Origin: Metopolophium dirhodum
Taxonomy: Eukaryota; Arthropoda; Insecta; Hemiptera; Aphididae
Assembly (NCBI RefSeq): GCF_019925205.1
Contig: NC_083565.1
Span: forward strand, 2,275,001 to 2,339,000
Direction of reading: 5' to 3'
Length of the DNA stretch: 64,000 nt
Shown: piece by piece, positions 25,771-38,631 of the stretch
How positions within the stretch are numbered: the stretch's first letter is position 1
How the letters are laid out: every line of letters begins with the position of its first letter
Translations under genes and position numbers: made by a program
Notes under the pieces: generated by a model
What the model was told of the DNA's origin: nothing
Seen by the model: only the letters and a program-made list of their open reading frames with translations
Databases searched by the model: none

Positions 25771-28700
25771 GCAGGAACGAAAAAAATCTTATAACTAAAA
25801 AAGTATTATAACTTTAATACAAACTGAAATAGGTTGCTATACAAATAAGAATTTATATTTTTGTAGCCTTAAAATACCCCAAACCAAAAAAAAAAGAAAG
25901 AAAAAAAGTTGAAATATATGTGGAATTTTCTCATATCCGGTCAAATGTAATTTATCGTCAAAACCCGGCTATAATATTACGATATACTGTCTCGTATTTT
26001 AACCGTATAGAATTCAACATAGTGTACATCTAAACGTATTATATAATATTATATCATTGCAAATGTATTATGCAACGAGCGTGTTATACTTACAATTGGG
26101 TAACATTGGGGTTCCGAAATGACTATTATCATACAATCGAGACTGAGCTGTGCTGCAGGTAGCTATTTTTTAAGACCTTAAAAACATATGCGTATAGTTT
26201 GTATTTTTTCTTTCACCGGCACAGCGGGTCCACAGTTTTTAACCGCATTATGGTCGTTTTAAGGGTTCTGGTTGTCTATTTACGGACTCGAGGAGAACAA
26301 AGTGGCACTGTAGGAATTTATTCACGCAATTCATCGGACTACAATATTATATCGCACATTATGTGTACATGTCGCATGCGGTGACTCTGAGAGGACTCAA
26401 TAAAAAAAAATAAATAACACGCTACCGGTGTATGCGTGCGTAGGCATCTATAATATACCTACTCGGGAAATGGTTTTGTTTTTTTTTTCATCCGACCTCG
26501 TTGCGTGTTCTCGTATTATTATATTAATACGATACTAATATTTGGGTGTTACGTCTCTGTCGGGGGTTTCTTATACTATTATATATATATTATTGCGGAT
26601 TATCGTAAAAAATAATTTGCGGGGCGTCGCGACACACAATGATAGGAAGTGGACAAAAGCGGCGCGTGTGGGCGAATATAAAAATACGTATAATATACTT
26701 ACGACCGTACCGGAAGCATAAACATATATATACATTATTATTACTTACTATTATATTATATTATTGTCGAAAAGTGAATTTAAGGTTACGTTTTTTCACG
26801 ACGCGAAATAATGCCTTTTTCGTCTGCGAATTCATGTAGGTATGGCGCGCCGCTCGATCTGCGGCCCTATATCTCTATTCGGTTTTCGAATCTCCTTTCG
26901 GCATGACGTTTATATATAGGTAGGCACAACGCAGTACTGCTACGTAGTTCACGATGTAAAATGATACATAAATACATAATATGTTATAATAATATATAAC
27001 GTAGCAATACAGCATAATATAATAAGCGTATATATATATTATTAGTATGTGTTTATACGGTGCAGGCACTACATAAATCACCTCCTATACCGCACCCACC
27101 CCAAATTGATGTAGACGCACCGATAAGACGCGTTCGGTTTTACACGAAATCGTTTTGGCAGGACGCGCCGGAACACTTTCCCCGGTCCGAACACAAACAT
27201 ACCCGCAATGATGTGTTGGAAGCGGTCGTCGAAAATGTGGGTGAAATCAACAACCCCCGCGGCACACGTGTAGTAGGGTACGCATATTATGCCCTCACAT
27301 AATATATTGCTATATGTCTCTGTAATACATGTGGACGGAGAAAGTGCTCTGCGAATTTTCACACACGGTAGCGGTCAATATGCGTATATTATGTTATTAT
27401 TATTATTATATATAATATAATGTGAAAATATTCTACACACGCGGTGCTGCAGTCGTCGTGTACACAGCGTGCCGTCTTCTTCAAATTAAACTGTTGATAT
27501 TAGACCTTTCAAAATTTCTCTGAAAATGTCTCTCGCGCGCAATTATTATATTGTTATTATTATATTATTATTATAATCCCCGTCGCATATGTGCATTATA
27601 TAACATTATTCGCGTCATATATATGTATATAGGTACACGGGCGTTAGAAAGTGCCCCGCTCGTCTCTATTGTACGATAACGGTACGCACATTATAATATT
27701 GTTATATTATACCTCATATATAATATTATCATTATATTATTATAAAAACGAGTGCGGTTATAAAGTGAAGTCGTGTAGGCATCGCGTAAGCGCAATACCC
27801 ACCAGCTACAATTCGCATAGGTATAATATTATTATGTATGTGCAGTGTTATAATAACCACCCCGTCGCCACCACCGCAGCGTGGTATTCCGATTTCCGAC
27901 GTACCTATTATATATTATAATACGCATATTATACAGCGAATGTGCTGCGAAAAATTATAAATTTGTTTTGACACCCTATTGGTTAGGTCAGACGCCCGCT
28001 GAGTCGACCGCCGCCTCAATTGAGACAATTATTATTACATTGTATACCCGGTATAGGTATAACCTATATTATTATTATATGCGTGTTTTGTGTACGACCG
28101 GAGCGCAGCGGAATTGGATTTAATCGTCAGTGTCAGAAATCTGTCCAAGTCTTCGCGCCGGACAACGACGATGACGGGCGCATCGCACCATCGCGGGTGT
28201 CACTCGTGCCCCTTTTTGTTGTCCTGCCCCTCGACGAAATGGAAACGTTTCGACCGGGTCATGTTCCATGTGTTTCTTACGCACACGTCACGTCCACTGA
28301 CCGTACTGTCAAAACCCCTTGTCCGACGTTACGACGTTCGGACACCGGCGGTATGATATGATAATTGCTTTCCCGAGAAATGTCGTATGGGTTGACATAG
28401 GCACACGATACACTCAACAATTGTCACAACAGCAGCATTAACCATATTATGATGACGTGTACAGGGATATGCAGTGCTTGACTTGTAAGAGGAGATGAAC
28501 CGCAGGTGGACTGAGTACCTCAACTCAATAATCCAGCATTGTATGGCATGCCTATACCTATATATTTTTTCAAATTAAGATATTTAGACATATAGTTAGG
28601 ATACGGTGCCTTATTTGAAATTTTTCACAAAATTAATAGTTCTTTAAAAGCAATACACAAAATGTGAGTAATTTCCTACAAAAGAAAGTTTTAAAGTATA

Positions 28701-31700
28701 CTATACCTATAATTTACAGGTGTAACCAGGGGCGAGGGATGTTTTGGCTTTTGATACATAAAACATGGTTGTTAAAATATCAATTGACATATTATAATTC
28801 ATAGGTGTGACAGTAGATATGTTTTGAACAATCCATTGCCCCGTTGGCATATTCAGGCTACTTTGTTTCTCTAATATTATAAATCAGCTAGGTATTAAGT
28901 TGTTTTTATATAATAAATATTATATATGTGATCGCTGATATTATAATGTACCTTCACACATATTCCGTGTAGGCAATTATAACATATACGCATATACCGC
29001 GCCACCGCATATGTGCATCTGTCAGAACTTTTAAAAATTATTAACTACTGTTCGATTTATGTATTGTAAAATAAATAAATACATTATCATAACGCAGCTG
29101 TCGATTACATAGAAGTAAGGGAAAAAGATTGCATTTGCAGAGTCGTTGAAACAAAAAATATTTACCAAATGCAAATCACGATGTGCCCATTTTCGGACGA
29201 TTTTGTGGTTGAGTCTTTCAAATGTCCTCAATTATTGAATTCATTCGTGAGATGAATCCAACGCATATAAAACGTACCTACTTATATTATAAATTATATG
29301 ATTAGAATTTCTTCTAAGAAATTAATATTAAGCGGCTAAACAACTAAATGGGTAACATAAATATTCCATTTTGGATTATTTTAAATGTGACGCTTTAGTA
29401 TATAGTAACAATTAATGTAATTGTGGGTTCTTGTCTGTCCCATTAATAATTATACGCAACTCTGCGCTAATAAATTACCGCATTTATCCGATCACGAAAA
29501 CACGTGTTTTAGTAATTTTATTACACATTAATATAGTACTCTACAATCAATGCAAAACGCCAAAACATATAATATTATAAAAATATGTACCTATATACTA
29601 CGCGCTTCACCCAAGGGTAAAATTATAATCTTTAGTATGCGATATGTGTAGGATGCTAATGCGATTTGATCATCCTCCGCCGAGTGCTGACCCACCTTTC
29701 GTTACGATTGTATATTTTATAATGTCGTGTTTTTTATCGGTTGAGAAAGAGGATACGTGAACATTCACGTGTCATAATAATTATTATAATTAAATATTAA
29801 AACCATCTTCTAAAGAGATTGTAGTAATATATAATAACATGAATATTATAAAGCTATACTGTAATCATTCAGAAATATCGGTTTAGAAATATACATAACT
29901 AGGGTTTTGTCTGTTACCGGCTTATAATAAATCCGATAAACAATATAATTATATAGTTTAGAGAATGTCGAATAATTATAAAATATAATAATAGTTTTTA
30001 TACGACATGAAACAAAATTGTAATGATTTAATTTGTCAGAGTACCTATTAATAAGTATGTATAGTCGTACCTATAGGTATAGTATATATGTTACTATGTA
30101 GGTATATAATAAATTTTACAAATTATAAATTTTTTACTATACAATAATTTCAAATAACAAAATAATTATAATCAATAAAATATACAATACACAAACCCGG
30201 AGAAGCACAACGGTCAACTATTATCAAATTGATGTTTTTTGTAGTGTGACTCATCACGTGCATCATAATATCTTTTGAAACGGGAAGTATCTAAATAAAA
30301 AGAGTATTTTAATATGTACCCTCAAGGAAAAGTTCACAGACGCAAACGGTCGTTAGATCGATGTGATAGCTTATGGTGGAAAAATCTACTGTTATCTATA
30401 TGACGGACAAAATATGACGTGTGGTGACCACACGACATGATGGAAGATGAAACCATCTCCATCGGCTTGCAGTTGTGCAAAAAAACACTCGAGAATCCCC
30501 AATCTTAGATGGCTTTGGTAGTATGTTCATCACAGACATCGGCTTCAATATTTATTTACTTATTTATTTAATGAAATCGGACCTGTAACAGTCACAGTAA
30601 CTATAATATATAGGTAGTGTATACAATTAACAGTACTATTAATAGTATAGTAGGGACACCATCAAATTTGGTTGTATTGAATTAAACCATAAACATACAC
30701 AATTAATGCAGTAACATCGCAAAATCTGTAACTGCGTTATTGAGGAAGCAGTTTCTCAAGCTCACCAGCATTTCATAATATGCGATGGATGCATCCATCA
30801 TGAACATATTTTTAAAATTGTAATATTTTACATACCTAGTTATAATTCACTTTAAAATTAAAACATCAATGAAAATACCTATGCATCGTCCTAGATAATA
30901 TTCTTAGTATTTCTTACAAATTACATTTAAGTTTGATCATAATAATATGTAAACTCACTTTAATGTTAACGATACAAAATTGGTTCTGCCGTACGCATAT
31001 TTTCCTTATGTAGGTATATACCTTTTTAAGGCGGAGAAAATAATATAAACATGCGTATTTCTGCGTTTCCCAAAGAAATCCCCTATCGATGATTTAATTT
31101 TCGAGCTTTTTTCGTAAAAAAAAAACGTTACAAGGCATTATGTGTATATCATGTCAAAATTAAAAAAAAATATTGTACGTGTATTGTGCATAAAACAAAA
31201 TCTAGGTAGTGGGTACATAATATTATAATACATTGATTTTGTATTTTTTGTTGTGTAAGTTATAGGGAGATAAATACATTGTCGAATGACTACCTATGTT
31301 ATTATATAATACACGTACCTACGCGTGTAACTATATAAATGGCGTACCTACATGTATGTAGCCATGTTCGACTACGATATCGATAATGTGACGTGTACGT
31401 CTATAGTGTCTACCTATGCCTATTTAAGTACAATATAAATGATATACTCGTATTAGAGTCTTATACAATAATATATTATCATCGTTGCGACCGGTCCGCC
31501 AATGAAATGTCGTTGAATTCGCGGCCGCCACCCTATATATTCTCGTTAGCGGCGTGGAGCGGTATTATAACTAGATGTGTGAATTTTCTTAATAAAATCA
31601 ATAAAATCGTTACAAATCAAACAACGGACTCGTAAATGATGAGGGGTGATCCCATCATCATCGTAATGTATAATATTATGTATAATACGCTCGGGCACGG

Positions 31701-32823
31701 TTCATTATACTATATAGAACCGCGGCGCATATAATAAAAATAATAATAATAATAGTGTATATTATTTACGTCATCAATCATTTACTAAAAAGGCGTTTCG
31801 AAAACGCGAACCCCCTCCTTAATTATTATTTTTCCGCAACACCGAATTCGTGGATACTTGACTCCGTATCGACGAACGACACATACATGTATAGATAATA
31901 TTATATTTCTATATTGTATATCAGCACCGCGGACCAATTTATATATATATATTTATATAATCTATAATATTTAATACGTCCATGCGTGTGCGTGTATGAA
32001 CGTATGCACGTGTGTGTGTGTGTGTGTGCGTACGCGTCTTTGTTTAGTCGAACAAATATTAATCATAGGATTGGCTACGGATTGTATATGTGCATAGGCC
32101 CCACAATAAATGGTCTCCGCGCCCGACAAAATGGCTCCCCATAGTTGACCCCGTTTTCTCGCGAAACAACACTAGCTATATGTATAGAGCACATGTATAA
32201 CAATACGATATTATATAGAATATGATGTGTGTACGGATAGTCATCGTATGTGTGCAGAGTGAGTGTGTGTGTGTGTGTCGTTTATAGGGGTAAATGGGGT
32301 GTACGACGTTTCCACTCCCCCCCCCCCCCATGCATGTCGCGGACAATGCGAACGCCTAGCAAGCCATTCGCACAATATAATATGATATATTATTATATAG
32401 GTATACATTATAAATTGTGTATGAGGAAAAGGGTAAAATAAAATCGAATATACGTTCGACGCGTCACCCCGTGGCGTAAATAAATCACGGAGAAAATATC
32501 TCAATAATAATAATAATAATAATAATAATTCAAACTGGCATGATAGCGGCTTAGAAAATCAGCGTGTTCAATATGTGTATATGTACCTATATTGTACCTA
32601 TATATATACCCGAGACTTGCGGTGGCAATAATATTACATTTATTAAAATATTATTATGTAGGAATGTGCGTACTCTGTAAACTTATGTCGTAGACTCGTG
32701 GAAGGCTGCAGGCATATTATATATATTACATTTGCACGGACTGCACGTCGTATGGCCGCCGCTCTCAATGATTTTGCTAATGCATCCAAGAGGACGATCT
32801 TACCTGCAGACTTGACCATGTTC
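25771..32823. other. Long intergenic stretch, no supported gene
   Basis: Mostly AT-rich. GC-richer patches lie at about 27060-27280 and 28000-28350. The first holds an 80-codon plus-strand frame (no ATG start; contains IDVDAPIRRVRFYTKSFWQD) after an AG at 27065-27066. The second is open in several frames at once. Neither resembles a known family. A 15-bp near-perfect palindrome GTGTGGTGACCACAC lies at 30419-30433. (GT)n tracts occur near 32009-32028 and 32263-32278, and (AAT)9 at 32503-32529. Confidence 0.4.
32503..32529. repeat. (AAT)9 microsatellite
   Basis: Perfect AAT trinucleotide tract of 27 bp. Confidence 0.92.
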
Positions 32824-33086
32824 TTACGTCGTCTGTAAGACGTGTCTAGGCTGCCGGACAGGGTTAAACATATTTTGTACCTGCGTAGCCATCATTGACG
32901 TATTCAACGTCCTGGCTGTTGGCACGTTTTCACTATACAGAGACAGTCTGTTAAATTTTCCACAGTTATAATAACTGGTTTTCTTGAAATCAATCACTCA
33001 TTCCCACGCACAGCCGAGGATTCTACCGAGTGGCCCACGATCTCTAATAATTCGAGTTCATCGGGATTTAACTGCAAAAGAGTCAT
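32824..33086 (-). pseudogene. Frameshifted coding relic, unrecognised
   Basis: I do not recognise the family. On the minus strand, 33086 to 32994 reads MTLLQLNPDELELLEIVG then HSVESSAVRGNE and stops. The frame that takes over at 32997 reads VIDFKKTSYYNCGKFNRLSL, continues YSENVPTARTLNTSMMATQ and VQNMFNPVRQPRHVL, and stops at 32824-32826. A third frame further down reads NMVKSAGKIVLLDALAKSLR and RAAAIRRAVRANV (to about 32735). Three protein-like frames end to end suggest one decayed coding sequence with two frameshifts. A spliced gene is the alternative: CTGCAG|GTAAGA on the minus strand at about 32804-32815 is a good donor. Confidence 0.35.
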
Positions 33087-33289
33087 GTCGAAATATTTAA
33101 ACAATATATTTCAATAATTATGTCTTGTGGAGTGTACAAAAATAATATTCTGTAACTTCTTATTACTATAATACGAGTTATAAATAGGCAAACAGTATAA
33201 TGTTTTATATTAAGTTACATATAAGTATATTTAAATTCAAAAATATCTTATTTTGTCCAAGTTGAAAATAAAATTGGTTGATATACTTG

Positions 33290-33812
33290 ACTTTTACGAA
33301 TTTTAGACGGTCATAAAAATTATTGTGGATTCACGCTCAACTTTTTTTTTAATTTCCAATAACACCAACCTACGAGGAACCTAATATTACATTTTCAAGT
33401 TTTTTGACCATGCAAACTTTTTTTTATCGACATTAATTTTTAAAAAAAACTTATAATAATCGAAAATTTCATTTGCCTAATTTATGGTGTATAGAAAATG
33501 CAAATATAAATATTTAATAAAAATTTCATGTATCTACGGAATTTTTTTTCAAGAGTTAACTACACCAAAAACCAAAATCTGTGCGTTTTACCTTAATTTT
33601 TTTCATTTTCCGGGCACTTTTGAAAGTTACTGAAAATGTTAAATGTTGACCTAGCGAATGCACCTAGACCCCACCGGAAAGGATACTGTAGTTGAAAATC
33701 GGAGTATTGTTTGAGACTACTAATATTACCGTTTAGATAAACACAAAAAAAAAAACACACATTATTGTAAAGTCAGTACCGGAGTCATTGCTCCGCTCAG
33801 AATCTATAATGG
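33290..33812. repeat. Dispersed repeat of aphid type, class unknown
   Basis: This block has a mixed composition unlike its surroundings and ends in CCGGAGTCATTGCTCCGCTC, which contains the inverted words CGGAG/CTCCG. Sub-blocks such as TTCATGTATCTACGGAATTT and CATTTTCCGGGCACTTTTGA are familiar to me as recurrent aphid intergenic sequence; that is memory, not a search. No coding frame or certain termini were found. Confidence 0.4.
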
Positions 33813-34585
33813 TCTTATTCAGAGTATTGTATATATTCGATAGATTTTCGTTCAAAGAAATATTCCGCGGAAATCTAAATTATTCGATATTTTTGCAATA
33901 ATTAACAATAATAATAATGCAGTACCTATATAATATGATAATATTATGCGACGTCGTCGTTAAAAATTGTTTATTTTATAGTACGCATAATTATTTTTTG
34001 CCGATAAGTGAAGGCGTGGAATAGTATTATTATATTATATTCGCCGAGGTTTTCGATATGCCCGAAGATGGTGCAGCAGTTAGTACACAATAATTGAGAT
34101 TTCAAGCGAGCGCGTGTTACGTGTGCGTTTAAATCGTATTTCGATCCGGCACGTTCATTTACCGCGTGTCTAAAAAGCGGTTAGATAAAATGACACGCCG
34201 GGCTGATACCCGCGACCTGATACGGTTGGGTGGCGCAAATCGACCGTATATATACACCGAAACGCGGTACTTGCCTATACCGAATCCGTGTGAAATCCGA
34301 CTTATACGGCCCCGCACCGGTCCCATCAACATAATATACTACCTATACTATATATAATAATATATATATTAGCACTCGTTATATTATTATATTACTGCAG
34401 ACGCCAGCACTTGATAATCGACGACGACGTGTATTAAACTGTGGCGGCGGCAATTTTATAATATAATGTAAAGTAAATATTATACAAACAATATATTATT
34501 ATTATTTCAAGCGCGTACACTGCGATATTATATTATTAACACGCGTCTCGAGTGAATTCTTTTTAAAATGTTTAACTATTTAGCC

Positions 34586-34888
34586 CAACGGTTCTTAAAC
34601 TGTGGTCCTCGGCACCCCGGGGGTCCGTGACACTCGTGTCAAGGGTACGAGGCGGCTCTATCTAAAAATCAAATATTACATTTTTATGATAAATTATCTG
34701 TTTTAAAAACAATCATAAATGGAAGTAGGTACATGCTTAATATGTGATTTGTAACATAAAATAAGTATTAAAATGTTCAATATGATAATATGAGATATTC
34801 TGTAAAAAAAAAACTTATTCGAAAGACAATTGGTGGGGGGTCCGTGATTTCTAAAAATCTATGTTTACCAAAAGTTTAAGAACCGCTG
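34586..34888. mobile_element. hAT-type MITE, about 303 bp
   Basis: Left end CAACGGTTCTTAAACTG and reverse-complemented right end CAGCGGTTCTTAAACTT are inverted repeats (15 of 17). They match the CAGNGGTTCTCAAACT terminus common in hAT elements. Subterminal GGGGGTCCGTGACAC and GGGGGGTCCGTGATT are direct repeats. The flanks do not give a clear 8-bp duplication (ATTTAGCC against AATTTTAT), so the insertion is old or its edges have moved. There is no coding capacity. Confidence 0.65.
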
Positions 34889-35424
34889 AATTTTATACTG
34901 TTGCTTGAAGTGAAATACAACTTATAATATAAGATGGTATGTAATATAGTATTAAATCTAATTTTTACAGTTTTTACAAATGTTTAAAAGTGTCTGGCTC
35001 CAGTTTATTGAATTAGGTACTTATAATAGAAATTCATGGAATACCATTTTTTCATCGGATGCTAGTCATAGCAAAGACATGGGCATTTTTGAAAATTTTA
35101 CATGCTTCAGTTTTATATAATATTTAGCTTATTGGTTGATCACTATATTGTTTTCAAGTTTGATTGATTCTAACGTTTCTGCACAATATGCTGAGTTGAG
35201 ACGACGATTTTGTCCGAAATATTACCACTCGAGTGGTAATAGTATTATTTTCTATCCTATTTTAATGTCTGCTGAGGGATATTTCCATTTTTAAATGTTG
35301 AATTTAATATAGAGATGGTAGGTGTACCTAAGTTATTCCAATTGTATTGGTCTACAACCATATAGTTTGGCTATTTTGCTTTTAATAATGTCAAGTGTCT
35401 TAGGTCTTATTTGTTGTTAAATTC

Positions 35425-35512
35425 ATTTTGTTAGGGAGACTGTGATGAGGTGACTTTGTTCGCTCTTTCATTTCTGGGTATCTCCACACGTTTGAAAACC
35501 CACGTGAATGTT
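35425..35512 (-). pseudogene. Non-LTR retrotransposon RNase H relic
   Basis: The minus strand reads TFTWVFKRVEIPRNERANKV. This aligns with the RNase H motif 'W.PSHVGIPGNE.AD..A' of Jockey-group ORF2 proteins. A stop follows shortly (about 35430). The catalytic Asp of 'NERAD' is replaced by Asn. The remaining minus-strand sequence to about 35190 has repeated stops and no clear homology, so this is a small decayed fragment. Confidence 0.45.
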
Positions 35513-38500
35513 ATTTGTTCATTATTTATCCAATATTATTATCAAAACATTCGTAACATAATAATATATAACATTGTGTATATAATAGGGCGCCGGATGT
35601 TAAGTACTCATATAATATAATATGTACCACGTATACATACTACATAATATACCAGCTATAATAAATATTATAAACATACCATATACCATCACTACATTTG
35701 TCCGTTAGTTTGTTTTACAACCGTCTCTGTCTATATGTATACATAATATTATGTTATATAAATATAATGTCGCCCAACTATACACTTTATTGTACGATCA
35801 TCGACGGATATTATTATTATAATATAAAATAGGCAGGAACATATTGATTTATTTATAACCTAACCTATGTGTTTTTATTCATTCCACAATTTTTTTTCGT
35901 TTTGTTAACGACGAAATGTAGTTATCCCGGTTTTTTTTTTAATAATCATTGGCTTAGAGGACAGTATGATGCTCAATATAATAAAGGTAAAAAGAACCCG
36001 TGTATATATATTTTTATAACTATTCGCGCATATTAATTACCGCATAAAATATGTCAAAACCGTTAATATTTTAATGCAATATAATTTACAGACTGCGACT
36101 TAGTTATATACAATATAGTATATACCTACTAGTCCATTGAAAATGTATATAGGTTTGTTTATTTTAAAATATGATACTTCAAAGACTACAAATCGTCTTT
36201 GTTTTCAAACGCTGCAACAATTTGTATATGTATATTGTGCAATATAATACTCTTCTCTTTTTAATAGCACGACTATATTTTTTATACCTACTCAAACGCC
36301 ATAAAAATAATTTAATTCTACGAAACACCTCCAGGCGCGTGAACCAGAAAATAAAAATCAAATTGTTGTAATTTTTCCCCGGAATTATATTATATTATTA
36401 TAATGTTACCGCGTCACTACCCATTATAACCTTTATATTTTATTTTCATAATATATTATAGTCATATCGAGCATAAAGCCGATGATTATAATATACATAT
36501 TATTATGACACTGTAAAGAGTGAAAGAGGAGTTAAAAAATCATAAAAATATAATACATACCAACATCACGCTTGCAATATATTATTTTCTCATCGATAAT
36601 CAATACAAATCGTAATACTTTACCATAAATATGTTTTTGGGCTGGAGACATGTTTTTTTAGTGCGAACCGATTTTGTGTTGTCATGGATATTTATTAACA
36701 AAAACATACTTACCTAAGATTCATAGATTTTTCTTGTAGATGACATGCTATATGAAATGCGACATGGTTCATATTGCAGTATTATTCACATTGCGATCGA
36801 GTGATTTACGTGGGCTTATTCAAACAATAAATAAAAACACCCAGGATTGTGAATGTCGTTATGACATTATTTTGACAGTGTTAAAATTCATAATATAGAG
36901 TCTAATAAATAATAATACTATAATAGTGGTAGGCATACCTAGGTAAAACGTGGTAAATTATATAATACGTCTTACTCTATAGATATTATATCGGTATGTC
37001 GAATATATAGAAGGACGAAGGAACTAGGAAGCACAACAATGTAAGTACTCACCATGGGGTCCTGTAGGATTCTATATTTATTGATAAGAATTTAAATTTC
37101 AAATATTTGCTATTTTTGCTATAAATCCATGTCGTATGGATAACTCGATTTTCATTGCATATTTTATTATTTAAAATGATTTATAAGCCAAATAAAATTT
37201 AAATAAATAAAATTATCAAACAAACATTTTTATTCTTGACATGACTCAGAAATATTCAACATTTCACATATTTTTTTTAAGACTAAACATTGAATAATTA
37301 TTTATGTAAAAATGTATAAAAGTGCTTGGTACTTAATAAAACATATTATATATTATATCGCATATATTATTTTCACCGCATTTTATTTAATATAATACGT
37401 AATCGATGGCACATATTATTTAATAGCACATTTCAATTTCTTCAAAATATACAAGCTTTTTCCCAGTGCACGCTTTTATGGACGGATTATTATAATATTA
37501 TACATTATATCTATACATCGGGAAATACATTAATATATAATAAGTACCTAATACATAATATAATATACACATAGGTATAATACACGCACACAATACACAA
37601 TATTATATACAATGCATTTATATATTTATTATAATGTAAGTATAATAATACGAACCACTAATAAAATAGTATATACATATATTATATATGTACACTATAT
37701 ACAGAGATTACCAATAATAGTCGTAATAATGGCTGCCGGGTGTTATCCAGCGAGCTGCAGCAGGTCTCCCCTCGTCAACGACGACGCCGCCGCGCGACGA
37801 CGGCCGTTCCCCGGCGGACGCGCGTACATCTGTCCTGGCGAACGCTGCGGCGGCAGCGGCGTCGATACGACTGGCACCGAAACGAATTTGGGCTTTTGGG
37901 GCCATTGTGCTGTCTGTGCTGGTGTGCTTTGTGCTGCAGAAATACGATTTTCCCGTAACGGCCGCGGCGGCGGCGACCGTGGGGGCAGGATCGTGTAGGG
38001 CTGCCGCGGCGATGACGGAGCTAGGACGAGGACGAGGAGGAGGAGAAGGACACATATATATGTGCCTAATAACACAAAGTGGCGGAAAAAGCGTTTTTGT
38101 TAGACTCGCCATTTATCGTATATACTCGGCGAGCAACAACCCGCGACGTACTGACACACAAACAATATATATATATGACATATACATACGTCATACATAT
38201 ATATTTTATATGGATATATCGCCGCCACCGAGTGACTTTTTTACGATTCTAGTCAGCTGCTGATCGATGTTTGTTGCGGTCGTGTGTGTTATTAATATTA
38301 TATATTGTATATTATTAAATAGCGCGGCTATAGCGTAATATTCAGTGGCGCGAACAAACAAAATTATTAGCGGTGGTTGCGCAGTCCCCCGGATTATGTT
38401 ATTTTTAAAGTAGGTATGTAATATTTGTATGTATTTTAGCAGGTACGTACCTATTTAACCCTGCATACTGCACAGGAGAAATAAACAGGAGAAAATAATT

Positions 38501-38590
38501 TATCCTACGCTGTGTGTGTCGCTCGTGTAATGTTTGAGCGGCATTGATAAGATGTCATCGGGCGAATAGCCACCCAGATACACCTCTACA

Positions 38591-38631
38591 CCACTATTTG
38601 CGCCACTATTTGCGCCACTATTTGCGCCACT
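38591..38631. repeat. 12-bp tandem repeat, 3.4 copies
   Basis: CCACTATTTGCG is repeated exactly three times, followed by a partial fourth copy CCACT. Confidence 0.9.

Noticed and set aside
27060..27302. 80-codon plus-strand frame with protein-like composition
   Set aside because: No ATG start, a weak acceptor, no good donor and no recognised family. Mentioned in the intergenic entry but not called.
37708..38112. 134-codon minus-strand frame in a CpG islet
   Set aside because: Alanine/proline/serine low complexity. All three plus frames and other minus frames are also long here because GC-rich DNA has few stops.
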